NCBI GenBank assembly: GCA_025267735.1
Contig: CM046293.1
Location: 8,084,560-8,148,559 of the forward strand
DNA: 64,000 bases
Source of the DNA: Mactra quadrangularis
Taxonomy: Eukaryota > Mollusca > Bivalvia > Venerida > Mactridae
Reading direction: 5' to 3'
Shown piece by piece: positions 19,801 to 31,239 of this stretch. The notes under the pieces were generated by a model. The model had not been told where the DNA came from. It worked only from the letters and a program-made list of their open reading frames with translations, and did no database searches. The translations under genes and the position numbers were made by a program. Position 1 is the first letter of the stretch; each line of letters begins with the position of its first letter.

Positions 19801-20540
19801 TTTCACTTTGATGCTAGGTAATGTTAATTTATTACAAGATATTAGTTAACATTGTTGATTGAATTGATCCAATGTTTTTTTCTTTCCTTACAAGTTAATG
19901 CATTTTTATACATCGATGACATTACAAACTAGGCTACAAAATTATGCTGACAAAAAATGAGGATGTGATAGCTAATGAGAGAAAGAAATTAGAAAATTAC
20001 TTGCTAACTTTAAATACAAATGTATCTGTTATCTAGTGTTTCTTGATCTATTTTTTCCTTGAAAATTAATGCATCTTTTGTACATAGAGTATTGTTAATT
20101 TATTAAAAATACACATCTCATTATTATCAAATATTGTTCTTTTATTAACATTTGACACTAATTTGAATCCATTAAATGGTTTGTATGCATAGTTTATGGT
20201 AAAAAAACAATTAAAATGAATCTAAAAAGTAATCAGTAAAAATAATAATATTCACAAGTTGTGAAATCAAAACAGCAGAAATTTTGTTGCAGAAAAAGAC
20301 AGGCCTTATATATAAAAAAAAACTGTTCAAGTAAACGATCCAGAAATTTCCTTTTGTATGAAATTATATAATTAAGTGATAATTATTAGATGAAGCCAAG
20401 CTGTGCAAAGATATTTCTCAAGTTCTATTATTAAATTTTATTGGACTGTCAGTGGGGTATGCATTAACCCTGCTGATTTAAATATTCACTTTAGTACTCA
20501 TGTACTCATGATTAATAAAAACAGATTCCCATGTTCATAT
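16860..20540. other. Intergenic AT-rich stretch
   Basis: Apart from the foldback element at 19549-19686, I see nothing assignable. Richer patches at about 17580-17960 and 18715-18960 contain short frames without recognisable similarity or splice partners. Confidence 0.5.
19549..19686. repeat. Foldback element, 138 bp
   Basis: The arm GTCCATTTTTTCTCAACTG and its reverse (at 19670-19686) extend about 40 bases each with few mismatches around a ~50-base loop. Part of the arm recurs at 17424-17453. Confidence 0.75.
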
Positions 20541-20542
20541 CA

Positions 20543-20997
20543 AGGATTGCCCGCAAGACTGTAGTAAATGCATTGAGTAAAGGAGTGAGTTACTAGTCTT
20601 GAGGGCAATCCTCGATATCATTCGGAACGACCTCGGCGATCATCTACGAAGATACACCTCGGATATCAATCGTAGTAGAAATACAACAAAGTTATGAGGT
20701 CAGGCGATTAACCTCATAGGTTAAGTAGTGCCGATGTAAACAATCAACATGGCAGATCATTTTGCAGAAAGTATCGAGTACACAAAAATGTTTGAGGATC
20801 AACTTTGATTTGAGTGAATATCAGTTACAGGCATTGAAGAGCTTTAACTTCCCATAATCGTCCGTCATTTTTGGTGTGTGCCAGCGTTCCAAACGTCGGG
20901 AACGAGGCTAGATTCTATGATGGAACTATTTTCGCTCCTCGTGATATCCGAGGTGTATTTGCGTGGAAAATCGCCGAGGTAGTTCCGAATGCCTCGA
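20543..20997. repeat. Two adjacent palindromic elements
   Basis: The first (20543-20618) has ends ATCAAGGATTGCCC / reversed ATCGAGGATTGCCC. The second (20625-20997) has ~45-base ends starting ATTCGGAACGACCTCGGCG and, reversed, ATTCGGAACTACCTCGGCG, both reaching ACACCTCGGATATCA. A fragment of the first is at about 48425-48470. Confidence 0.7.
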
Positions 20998-21325
20998 TAT
21001 ATGGGAATAATTCAACAAATATTGAGTATTTAAATCAGTTAATGTAAATGCCAGTTAGTTTAATAGAATTTGATATCAATATTATTGTAACATAGATTCT
21101 AAGGTCTATCTACTTGTATATTATATATTAACCAATTTAAACCTAGATGTCAAAATTAATGTTTAAAACTCTGTATAAGTATGTGTTACTCTTTCTTTAT
21201 TAATTATTATATAATATTTGTTTGTGTAAAATTTTCTACAAAATACCTCTGTTTTCTAATAAAGAAGACATTAATGAATATAAATATTGTTTTGTTCGTC
21301 TTTTTTTTGTGTAAACATTATAAAT

Positions 21326-21520
21326 TAGTGGTAGGATGTGCGCTTAGGGATCAAGTAGCTCAGGGTTCGAACCCTTCTAGGGACTTTGCTAATTTTCTTG
21401 AGCAAGAAATTTACTGTAAGTTGTTCAACTCCACACCCAGGTGTAAATGGTTACTAGGAGGGTCACCTGCTTGAAGGTTATTTCAATGATAAAGGGTTTC
21501 AAGTCCACTTAACCAGTATA
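21326..21520 (+). repeat. SINE family B copy (intergenic)
   Basis: The head GTGGTAGGATGTGCGCTTAG, B box GGTTCGAACCC and body GAGCAAGAAATTTACTG are present, along with CACCCAGGTGTAAATGG. The tail is poorly defined. Confidence 0.7.
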
Positions 21521-22671
21521 TGGAAGCAGACATAAACCACACTAGGTAAAAAATGGCCAATATTTTCCAATGTCCCACCACTATAATGTTTAAGAATACT
21601 CTTGACTAATTTAATGTATTTTCCTGATAAAATAATTACAATGTATTCATAAAATGAAAATTATCAATTAAAAAGACTATATCAAGATATGACGACCTCT
21701 ATCTAAGCTTAATAATGCTTTTCAATGAAAGCACTTTTTGTAGCATATGATTTCTACAGAACTGTTTGGCTGCCAACTAGCAAATCCAAGACGAGAACTT
21801 CCATAAACTAAACTTCAAGATTCAATTGTAACAAATGAAAAATATACTTTTCAGTCGTTACCACGCTTATAAACTTAAACTGCACCCAGGAGAATCTTAC
21901 CTTAAGATCTATGCCTTAAATAAAAAAATTATTGAGTATTCTTGCAAAAAATACAATCACTATGGGGGGCAGCCATTTTGAAAAGCAAAGCTGTTTTTAA
22001 TATTTCTGGCAAGCAAGAATAAACTTGTAACTTATTGCAATTTAATTTGCTACTTTGTTGCAGACCGTTTTCATGGGAAATTGCTACGTACTACTAGACC
22101 CGCCATACAGAGACAAGTGTAATATACCACACACCAACTACTACAACTTAACTACACAAAAAGTTTATGTTAGATCATCAAAGATACTAACTCTATGAGC
22201 AGAAGTTTGTACACAAATGGGCTTTCTGACATTTGTATGGAGAAGCTAAGCATCATGGGTAAAACTGTTTATTTACCTGAAAACATGTGGCAATGTTTAT
22301 ATTCTTACAATTTCCCCATTCAACTGTACTGAACAAATAGAAAATGTTTTTTGCATCTACTAAATAGATATTAACAATCCAATCAACTATGCTCATTAAA
22401 TTAAACTTTTTAACCAGTAGTTAAACCTCCATCCTTACGTGTTTTTATCTGTCATTCTGTACACAGACTTTTGAAATTGAAAGAAGAATACACAGTTTGA
22501 CTATGCATCTGTACATTTTGAGGTTTAAAGTACTTTGTAGTTAACCTGTAGTTATAAGCGATCATTTATTTTAAAATTTTATATCAATTGCATCAAAAAC
22601 AGAAAAAATGCAACGATTTTGTCTTCATACGCTGCACCATATTCTAATGCGTACCAAATCGCCCAATACTT
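21521..22671. other. Intergenic stretch left of the triplication
   Basis: Nothing recognisable on either strand. It is single-copy in this window, and the repeat unit begins at about 22672. Confidence 0.5.
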
Positions 22672-25152
22672 TGAATGGTTGTTTGTCTTAGTATAAAGGT
22701 GATATCTTTACCTTCTACGCTGCCCTCCAAAAGTTCCTTCACAGTACAAGTAATTGAATCGCTACCAATTCCAAGTTCAAATTAGTAAAATTATTACATC
22801 ATAGTTCATTATTCATGCAATAGAAACAAATTTTCTATGGGTACATTTCATTTGCAGCAAGTTATCTATCAGCCTTTAAAACTATGGTCAATGTATCACA
22901 ATGAACCAGTATCAAGTTATTTATATATTTTTGTGATTTCATGCCCATAATAAGAGTTGATTTCAAAAGCAAAATTGAAATGCATTTAACAATAATTTGC
23001 CTTTACAACTGTTAAAAACTCCATTGAGTATGATGAGAATTCTTAAAATGTGAAGGAACTTGTAGAAGGCAGTGTATATTTAGAATGCTATGAGCAGAAG
23101 AAGTTTTTTATGGAGTAGTATTTTATTTAGATGTTATGATCAATCTTGGGTTCTTAATCACCTAGGCAAATCAATCAATCAATCAATCAAATCCGATAGT
23201 ATATTTTGTCATCTGCTGCCAGTGTCCCAGAGACGGAGTAGTCAGCAGCCGACTAGATCTTCTAACGTCTGTCCTCCATGTTAAGACAGATCTAAACAAA
23301 TTTCTTTATGCTATGATTGTAACTTATAAGAATGTAAGATCAATAAAGATTTGTACATTTTATGCAACTGTCAGTGGTGGATACATTAACCCTGCTTATT
23401 TAGATACTCACTACAGTATATCTGAATTCACTATTTATAATTGAGTATTTAAATCAGTAAGGTTAATGTATGGGCCTCTGAGAATTGAATAGAATTGATC
23501 GATATGTTGTAAAATACTAGTTAAATAAAAGATATACAATTAACACGAAAATGTAACAAATAATTTTTTATTAAATCAATAAGTTTTAAATACATAACAT
23601 CAAGAATTTCATATAAAATGATAAAAACATCACAATTTTGTAATACATATAGTAATCATGGTTTTGATGAGGTATAATCAAACTAGTTTCTTTCCAAAAT
23701 TAATGTGATGGTAGGGGGTTGCCCTTACTGAAGAATTTTGCCCCTAATACTGCTATGTCATTCTTTTTAGTCCGAAAATATTAACCTGAGCTTGACCTTT
23801 ATGCAAGAATGTATTTTGGTCTTTGTTTGTAAATCACGCTTATCAGAAGCTTTCGGCAAAATACTCGTACTGAACAATTAATTTTGTTTTCATAAGAATA
23901 AATACTTTAAAACTGTGCCGCAATACAGTGGACTTGCGTGTTTCCCCCAAAACTAATTTGTCCAAAATTAAAAGTACAATAACATGCAGCTTTTTTTAAA
24001 ATTAATTTATAGTCACATAGGTAGTTATAATCATGTGTATAACCATATACGCCCAAACAGAAACTCACGATTTAATGTAAGTGAAGTGTGTAATTATTTT
24101 AATAAAGTACATGTAGTTCAAGCTCACGTTAATATTGTCACTCTATACCACTACTTTATACATTCACAATAGTTTGTTGGAAATAGAATGAAACATTTTG
24201 ATTAACATTGCATATTGATACGCATTACTGCAACACAAAATATTGCTGAAAGTTGTTGCATTTGTGTATACTGGTTTGGTGGTCATTATACTCGTGGCTC
24301 CTCAACTTTGCATAATTAATATTAGATCTCAGCCAATGAACTGCTTAAAGTTTAAGAAAAGTTCATTAAATTCAACACTTAAAGAGCTAATCATGAGGTA
24401 GATGAATGTTATTATGAATAAATTAATAAATAAAATAAAAACAAAAAATGTTTGATCAAGTATGATAGATAAATATCAGAATATAAATAATTAGAAAAAA
24501 ATGATTAACATAAATATGGTGCCGAGTACAATGTACCGGGTACACTTTCAGATAATTATAAAAAAAAACTTAACTTAATTTGATTTTAAGTGTAAGATAG
24601 AGGATATTCGTCAATTTTGGTGTAAGATTGCGTTTTATTTCACCTAATGAGCTTAGAAAACATATTTTCACGAGTGGCATAAAGTCATTTTTTAAGTTCA
24701 CGAGTTGAAATAAAAAAGATCTTACACCAAAGTTTATGAATAGTCTGTTTCTTTCATGCTTAGTTTTGTGTTTTATTAGATGTATTTTACACAAATTATT
24801 ACATGACGTCATTTCTTCTCCAAGATGACATAATTTTTTACTTGGATCAGATTACATTTTCACTTCTATGAAAAACGCGAAGTTTCACCTTAAAGCATGA
24901 AAGAAACATATTTATTTCCCTAAGTGAGCCCAGTTGACATATTTTTCCAAGAGTGTTGTATCCATAAGAACGTCATTTTTAATCTGAAGTAAAAAGATAT
25001 TGCTTCAAAACTGTCACATTTTCTGTTGTTTTTTTTCTCATGTTTTTTCTGTGTTCTTTTAGTGATATTTTTACAAAACTATAATGTGACATTATTTCTC
25101 TTCAAAAGATAATGTAATTAATTTTTCTTTTATAATAAGACATGTATAATCA

Positions 25153-25277
25153 GTCGATGAAATTAGGATAGTAAAAATGGTTGTCCGAACAGGTCATTTA
25201 GTATCAAGCATTCATAGAATTTTGGTAGCCCCAACTAAAAAGTGGTTCTCCCCGGCTATCAGACACTCACTAATTCC
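25153..25277 (-). repeat. Partial AGTCTATGAAATTAG-family MITE in unit 1
   Basis: GATGAAATTAGGATAGTAAA and GTTGTCCGAACAGGTCA followed by CAGACACTCACTAATTCCGT match the MITE in reverse. Equivalents lie at about 30810-30934 and 36459-36584. It sits just 3' of each exon 6 copy. Confidence 0.65.
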
Positions 25278-26036
25278 GTAGATGGTATAATGCCTACGGT
25301 GGATTCTCATCAAGACAATAAACAAGGATCTCCGCTAAATTTTGATAAATGTGTCTCTAATAGACCTAATGCGGAATTCAAATTTATGGGTTTTTCCGTC
25401 TGTGCACAGGCGGTACAAACTAAGTTTGTTACACATTATTGCTAAAAAGCACGAACTATGGATTAAATCCTATTGTTCTTTGTACACATGCTTTCATTGT
25501 AATGGTGAAAGTTTGTTTATACCGCTGGGAAAACCCAAATATTTGAATTCTGGATATAGTCTGTTTCAACTTCTTTAATGAACTACATATTGCTAATTCT
25601 ATTTTTCTTTATATCCTGGAATATACTGTCAACTTGTTTTTTAGCTTGTAAACCTTCCAGTAACTTGGTAGGTAGACTTTGTCCTTTATTAATAGCATTG
25701 GCTCCAAGTAAAGCCCCTAATGCTGCCCCTCTGTGACAGTTCTCACCTGGAATTATACAAAACATGTAAAACATTTCAAAATCAATAAAAGTCCATTCAT
25801 TTTTTATACAGCGCAAAAATTAATATAGTCTATACATGTATATTCAATTGCGCTTCACAATTAATCACATAAATTTCACAATGAATCAAATAAAATTATA
25901 CAATTCCCTTCATTTTTTTCTATGTAAATATTGTAAATTACTTTCATCCAGTGGTCTTATATATGAACGATTCACCTATTCCAGGAATTGAAATAAGATG
26001 TCTTATTTCAAATTGAAAAATTATCCAAGTCAATCA

Positions 26037-26175
26037 ATCAGGAAAGTCCTAATAAATCGATCTAAAAACCGATCAACCACCAATCAATCAATCAATCAGA
26101 CAATGAGGAAAATCCTAATCAATCGATCTAACAACTGACCGACCGACCGATTAATCAATCAATCAATCAAATCCT
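26037..26175 (+). repeat. Degenerate ATCA tandem tracts
   Basis: Several (ATCA)n tracts are separated by ATCGATCTAA-type text. Equivalents are at 31694-31832 and 37560-37638. Shorter tracts are at 23165-23190 and 28821-28846. Confidence 0.7.
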
Positions 26176-26529
26176 GATTTTATTTTTATCTGCTGCAGGC
26201 ATCACACAAATTGGGGTCGGCAACAGGCAGATAGATGGTCTGACAAATAATCTTCACAAAACCCTGTTAAGAGGATCCGTGTCAATGAGATTGCTTGCTT
26301 TCACATACAATAAAATATATCATACCTCCACAGTTAGCATTGGCCAGGACACCACCTTCAAAATCGTCAGCAAATTCATAGGCTAAAAACAACATAGAGC
26401 TCATGGCACCTTCAATATAACAAGCTGACCCTAATGTTTGTGTAGCTAATTGATAACATTGAAGTCTCTCTTCTGACCCTTTAGGATATCTATAATATAG
26501 AAAAAATAAAACATAAGAAGTCCAGCAGG

Positions 26530-26728
26530 GGCCAATTGTATAAAAACAGGTTAAATTAACCCTGGGTTAAATGCTTAACCCAACTACTGGAGATGGGTTA
26601 AATTTAACCCAAAAATCACCCTGGTTAATTTTAACCAAACCTTTATACAATCACTAACCCAGTGTTTTACCAATACATGATTTTAACCCAGCGGTTCAAT
26701 TTAACCTACTTTTATACGATTGGCTGCA
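26530..26728. repeat. Foldback element with GGTTAAATT arms (unit 1)
   Basis: The ends GCCAATTGTATAAAAACAGG and, reversed, GCCAATCGTATAAAAGTAGG are followed by repeated GGTTAAAT / AACCC blocks. Unit 2 has it at 32187-32385. Unit 3 has it at 37996-38463, interrupted by the hairpin-ended element at 38023-38281. Confidence 0.75.
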
Positions 26729-27222
26729 GAAGTCAGTTAAGTGAAGGTATCTTTACCTAGCACTACATAGCAATTTGCAATGGTTACCTTCATAGTAACA
26801 TTAGCCAGAAAAATTGTTTTTGCTACCTTTGGTAGCAATCTGAAATATTTGCAAGCAGCAGACTTTGTTTGTTTGCTTTAATCGTCAGGTAGCAACTGGC
26901 TCTAGAACTTTAAAAACCAACAAATTCTGTATATCCATGGAAATCACATAGTAAATAATTTTGAATACATGTATATCGTATTAAGAAAATCCTGAACTTA
27001 AGTTAAGGGCTTGCACAAATTATTCAATAATAAAAGAGATCAATTTAAAACACACAGATATTATACATATACAAGTACATTGTACATGTATATAATATTG
27101 ATTCATTGCATATGCATAATTTTCTGATTAATCCTCTTATACATGTATATGCAAAAAAAAATATATGAAATGCAATATATGATGCAATTCTGGTTTTACC
27201 ATTATTATTGTTACATCTTTAA

Positions 27223-27531
27223 CAAAGCCGCCCGGCTAGCTCAGTTGGTAACACGCAAGTCTACTGATCGAGGGGTTGTGGGTTCGATTCCAGGGCAGGG
27301 CATACTTTCATGGAACTTGGTCATGAAATTATTTCTATGGCCATTCTCCCTCCAACCAATGATTTTTAATTATGTAGGGCAGTTGTCAGTCACTGATGAA
27401 GTATGCACTTAGTAGTTGGTTAACAGCTAAATCCAGAGATTTAGCCTTTCCAGGAGGATTGAGTAGGTTGACTGATCGCCATTAGATGACCTATGTGTTG
27501 CTATGGTGTTAAACCCAACAAAAACAAACAA
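27223..27531 (+). repeat. SINE family C with target duplication, copy 1 of triplication
   Basis: The full-length head GCTAGCTCAGTTGGTAACAC, B box GGTTCGATTCC and tail GTTAAACCCAACAAAAAC are present. It is flanked by ACATCTTTAA and ACATCCTTAA. The third unit has one ACATCCTTAA at the empty site (about 39117-39126). Confidence 0.85.
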
Positions 27532-28049
27532 ACATCCTTAAAAACATATACATGTATGTGGAAAGAACAATATAGCAAATTTTGTCTTCCAAGATTTCAA
27601 CAATAATGTGTAAAAAATTGTTTGTATTGAATAAGAACAGGGCAAAAAAAACCAAAAATCAAAATTAAGATTTCATCTTTTACCACTAACCTGTTAGCTT
27701 TATCAATTAAAGCAAGAACTCTATCTCTTTTCTGAGGTCCACCTAGTTCAGAATGACTTAAAGCATTCAGTACTTCCTGTTTTCAAATCTCGTCCATTTA
27801 TCACAGCATGTAACATACGTGAATATATTTCTACAAATGGTATGATTCCTTTTACAGGATGAGTACATTTGATAAAGTCTATCACTTCATTGATACAATC
27901 ATTCTCTGATCTATGTACATTTCTTATTATCCATGGTAACACTGGACATATTGAACCTATTACTAGTAATTGACTGTCAGGTGAATCTTTCATTTTATTA
28001 GTATATCTGAAAATATGGAAGATATAAATAATGATTAAAGTAAAACAAG

Positions 28050-28312
28050 TAAATCTGTGAGCTAATGCTCACTAGTGATACCCCCGCAAAAATCTAAAAA
28101 TATGCGACAAACAGGAAGTAGATGAGCAAAGAGCATGAAATCGCTTTACACCACATGGGACTATGGGATGAAGCAATATGCAAAGTATTAGGCTGCTGCA
28201 TGTTATAGTTGCTGAGAAAACTGCGACGGAAATTTTGTAACGGACGGACGGACGCATGCACGGACAAGGGTTAAACAGTATACCCCCCTCTTCTTCGAAG
28301 CGGGGGTATAAT
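28050..28312. repeat. Hairpin-ended ~260-bp element (unit 1)
   Basis: It starts near AAGTAAATCTGTGAGC, contains GACGGACGGACG, and ends in a strong hairpin (TATACCCCC ... GGGGGTATA). The same element is at 33707-33969 (duplicated with unit 2) and at 38023-38281, at a different site in unit 3. Confidence 0.75.
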
Positions 28313-28859
28313 AAAGTAATGGCATTTTATAGTCTAAATTTGAATGGTTGTTTGAGGTGATATCTTTACCTTCTACACTGCCCTCCAAAAGTTCCTTCAC
28401 AGTACAAGTGATTGAATTGCTACCAATTCCAAGTTCAAATTAGTCAAATTATTACATCATAGTTCATTATTCATGCAATAGAAACAAATTTTCTATGGGT
28501 ACATTTCATTTGCAGCAAGTTATCTATCAGCCTTTAAAACTATGGTCAATGTATCACAATGAACCAGTATCAAGTTATTGATATATTTTTGTGATTTCAT
28601 GCCCATAATAAGAGTTGATTTCAAAAGCAAAATTGAAATGCATTTAACAATAATTTGCCTTTACAACTGTTTAAAACTCAATTGAGTATGATGGGAATTC
28701 TTAAAATGTGAAGGAACTTGTAGAAGGCAGTGTATATTTAGAATGTTATAAGCAGAAGTTTTTTATGGAGTAGTATTTTATTTAGATGTTATGATCAATC
28801 TTGGGTTCTTAATCACCTAGACAAATCAATCAATCAATCAATCAAATCCGATAGTATAT

Positions 28860-29099
28860 TTGTCATCTGCTGCCAGTGTCCCAGAGACTGGGGTAGACAG
28901 CAGCCAACTAGATCTTCTAACGTCTGTCCTCCATGTTAAGACAGATCTTAACAAATTTCTTAATGCTACGGTCATAACTCATAAGAATGCAAGACCAATA
29001 AAGATTTGTACATTTTATGCTACTGTCAGTGGTGGATACATTAACCCTGCTGACTTAGATACTCACTTCAGTATATCTGAATTCACAATTAATAATTGA
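28860..29099 (+). other. Unrecognised 79-residue frame in the repeat unit
   Basis: The frame starts MSSAASVPETGVDSSQLDLL and looks unchanged in unit 2 (34517-34756); it is broken in unit 0 (about 23210-23440). A related stretch ([16 protein letters not shown]) occurs at 59405-59480 in a CHK1 intron, so it is part of a dispersed repeat. It is most likely a remnant of a transposon reading frame. I do not recognise the protein. Confidence 0.35.
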
Positions 29100-31239
29100 G
29101 TATTTAAATCAGTAGGGTTAATATATGGGCTCTTAGAATTGAATAGAATTGATCAATATGTTTTAAAATACTCGTTAAATAAAAAATATACAATCAACAT
29201 GAAAATGTAACAAATAAATTTTTATTAAATCAATAAAGTCTTAAATACATAACATCAAGAATTTTATATAAAATGACAAAAACATCACAATTTTTAATAC
29301 ATAAAGTAAATATGGTTTTGATGAGGTATAATCAAACTAGTTTCTTTCCAAAATTAATTTGATGGTGGGGGGTTGCACTTACTGAAGAATTTTGCCCCTA
29401 ATACCGATATGTCATTCTATTTAGTCCGACAATATTAACCTGAGCTTGACCTTTATGCAAGAATGTATCTTGGTCTTTGTTTGTAAATCACGCTTATCAG
29501 AAGCTTTCTGCAAAATACACATACTGAACAATTAATTTTGTTTTCATAAGAATAAATACCTTAAAACTGTGCGGCAATACAGTGGACTTTCGTGTTTCCC
29601 CCCAAACCAATGTATCCAAAATTAAAAGTACAATAACATGCTTCTTTTTAAAATAATTTATAGTCACAAAGGTAGTTATAAACATGTGTATAACCATATA
29701 CGCCCAAACAGAAACTCACGATTTAATGTAAGTGAAGTGTGTAATTATTTTAATAAAGTAGTTCAAGCTCAGGTTAATATTGTCACTCTATACCACTACT
29801 TTATATATTCACAATAGTTTGATGGAAATAGAATGAACATTTGATTAACATTGCATATTGATACATATTACTGCTACACAAAATATTGCTGTAAGTTGTT
29901 GCATTTTTGTACCCTGGTTTGGTTGACACAATACTTGTGGCTCCTCAACTTTGCATAATTGATATTAGATCTCAGCTAATGAACTGCTCAAATTTTAAGA
30001 AAAGTCCATTAAATTCAACACTTAAAGAGCAAAACTTGAGGTAGATGAATGTTATTATGAATAAATTAATAAATAAAATAAAAACAAAAAATGGTTGATC
30101 AAGTATGATAGATTAATATCAAAATATAAATAATTAGAAAAAATGATTAATATAAATATGGTACTAAGTATGATGTACACTTTCAGATAATTATCAAAAA
30201 AACTTAACTTAATTTGATTCTAAGATGACTCTTGTTGACTTAAGTGTAAGATAGAGAGGATATTCGTCAATTTGGGTGTAAGATTGCTTTTTATATCATC
30301 TTGTGAACTTAGAAAACATATTTTCACCAGTGGCATTAAGTCATTTTCTAAGTTCAAGAGTTCAAATAAAAAAGATCTTACACAAAAGTTTATAAATATT
30401 CTGTTTCTTTTATGCTTAGTTTTGTGTTTTATTAGATGTATTTTACACAAATTATTACATGACGTCATTTCTTCTCCAAGATGACATAATTTTTTTACTT
30501 GGATCAGATTACATTTTCACTTCTATGAAAAACGCGAAGTTTCACCTTAAAGCATGAAAGAAACATATTTATTTCCCTAAGTGAGCCCAGTTGACATATT
30601 TTTCCAAGAGTGTTGTATCCATAAGAACGTCATTTTTAATCTGAAGTAAAAAGATATTGCTTCAAAACTGTCACATTTTCTGTTGTTTTTTTTCTCATGT
30701 TTTTTCTGTGTTCTTTTAGTGATATTTTTACAAAACTATAATGTGACATTATTTCTCTTCAAAAGATAATGTAATTAATTTTTCTTTTATAATAAGACAT
30801 GTATAATCAGTCGATGAAATTAGGATAGTAAAAATGGTTGTCCGAACAGGTCATTTAGTATCAAGCATTCATAGAATTTTGGTAGCCCCAACTAAAAAGT
30901 GGTTCTCCCCGGCTATCAGACACTCACTAATTCCGTAGATGGTATAATGCCTACGGTGGATTCTCATCAAGACAATAAACAAGGATCTCCGCTAAATTTT
31001 GATAAATGTGTCTCTAATAGACCTAATGCGGAATTCAAATTTATGGGTTTTTCCGTCTGTGCACAGGCGGTACAAACTAAGTTTGTTACACATTATTGCT
31101 AAAAAGCACGAACTATGGATTAAATCCTATTGTTCTTTGTACACATGCTTTCATTGTAATGGTGAAAGTTTGTTTATACCGCTGGGAAAACCCAAATATT
31201 TGAATTCTGGATATAGTCTGTTTCAACTTCTTTAATGAA

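Larger units (their letters stand above)
25583..28006 (-). pseudogene. Truncated tandem copy 1 of the DraG-like gene (exons 4-6)
   Basis: Counterparts of exons 4 (28006-27691), 5 (26489-26326) and 6 (25746-25583) keep their splice sites, but exons 1-3 are absent. Exon 4 is 316 nt instead of 315: a run of four T on the + strand at 27780-27783 (three in the intact gene) shifts the frame after NGRDLK and leads to an early stop. It could act only as an alternative 3' cassette of the upstream intact gene, or it is dead. Confidence 0.85.

Noticed and set aside
26037..26175. CRISPR-like spaced repeats
   Set aside because: They are degenerate ATCA microsatellite tracts in a eukaryotic intron, without uniform repeats or spacers.
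28050..28312. Helitron assignment of the hairpin-ended element
   Set aside because: No 5' TC / 3' CTRR ends or A-T target were seen, so only the hairpin is reported.
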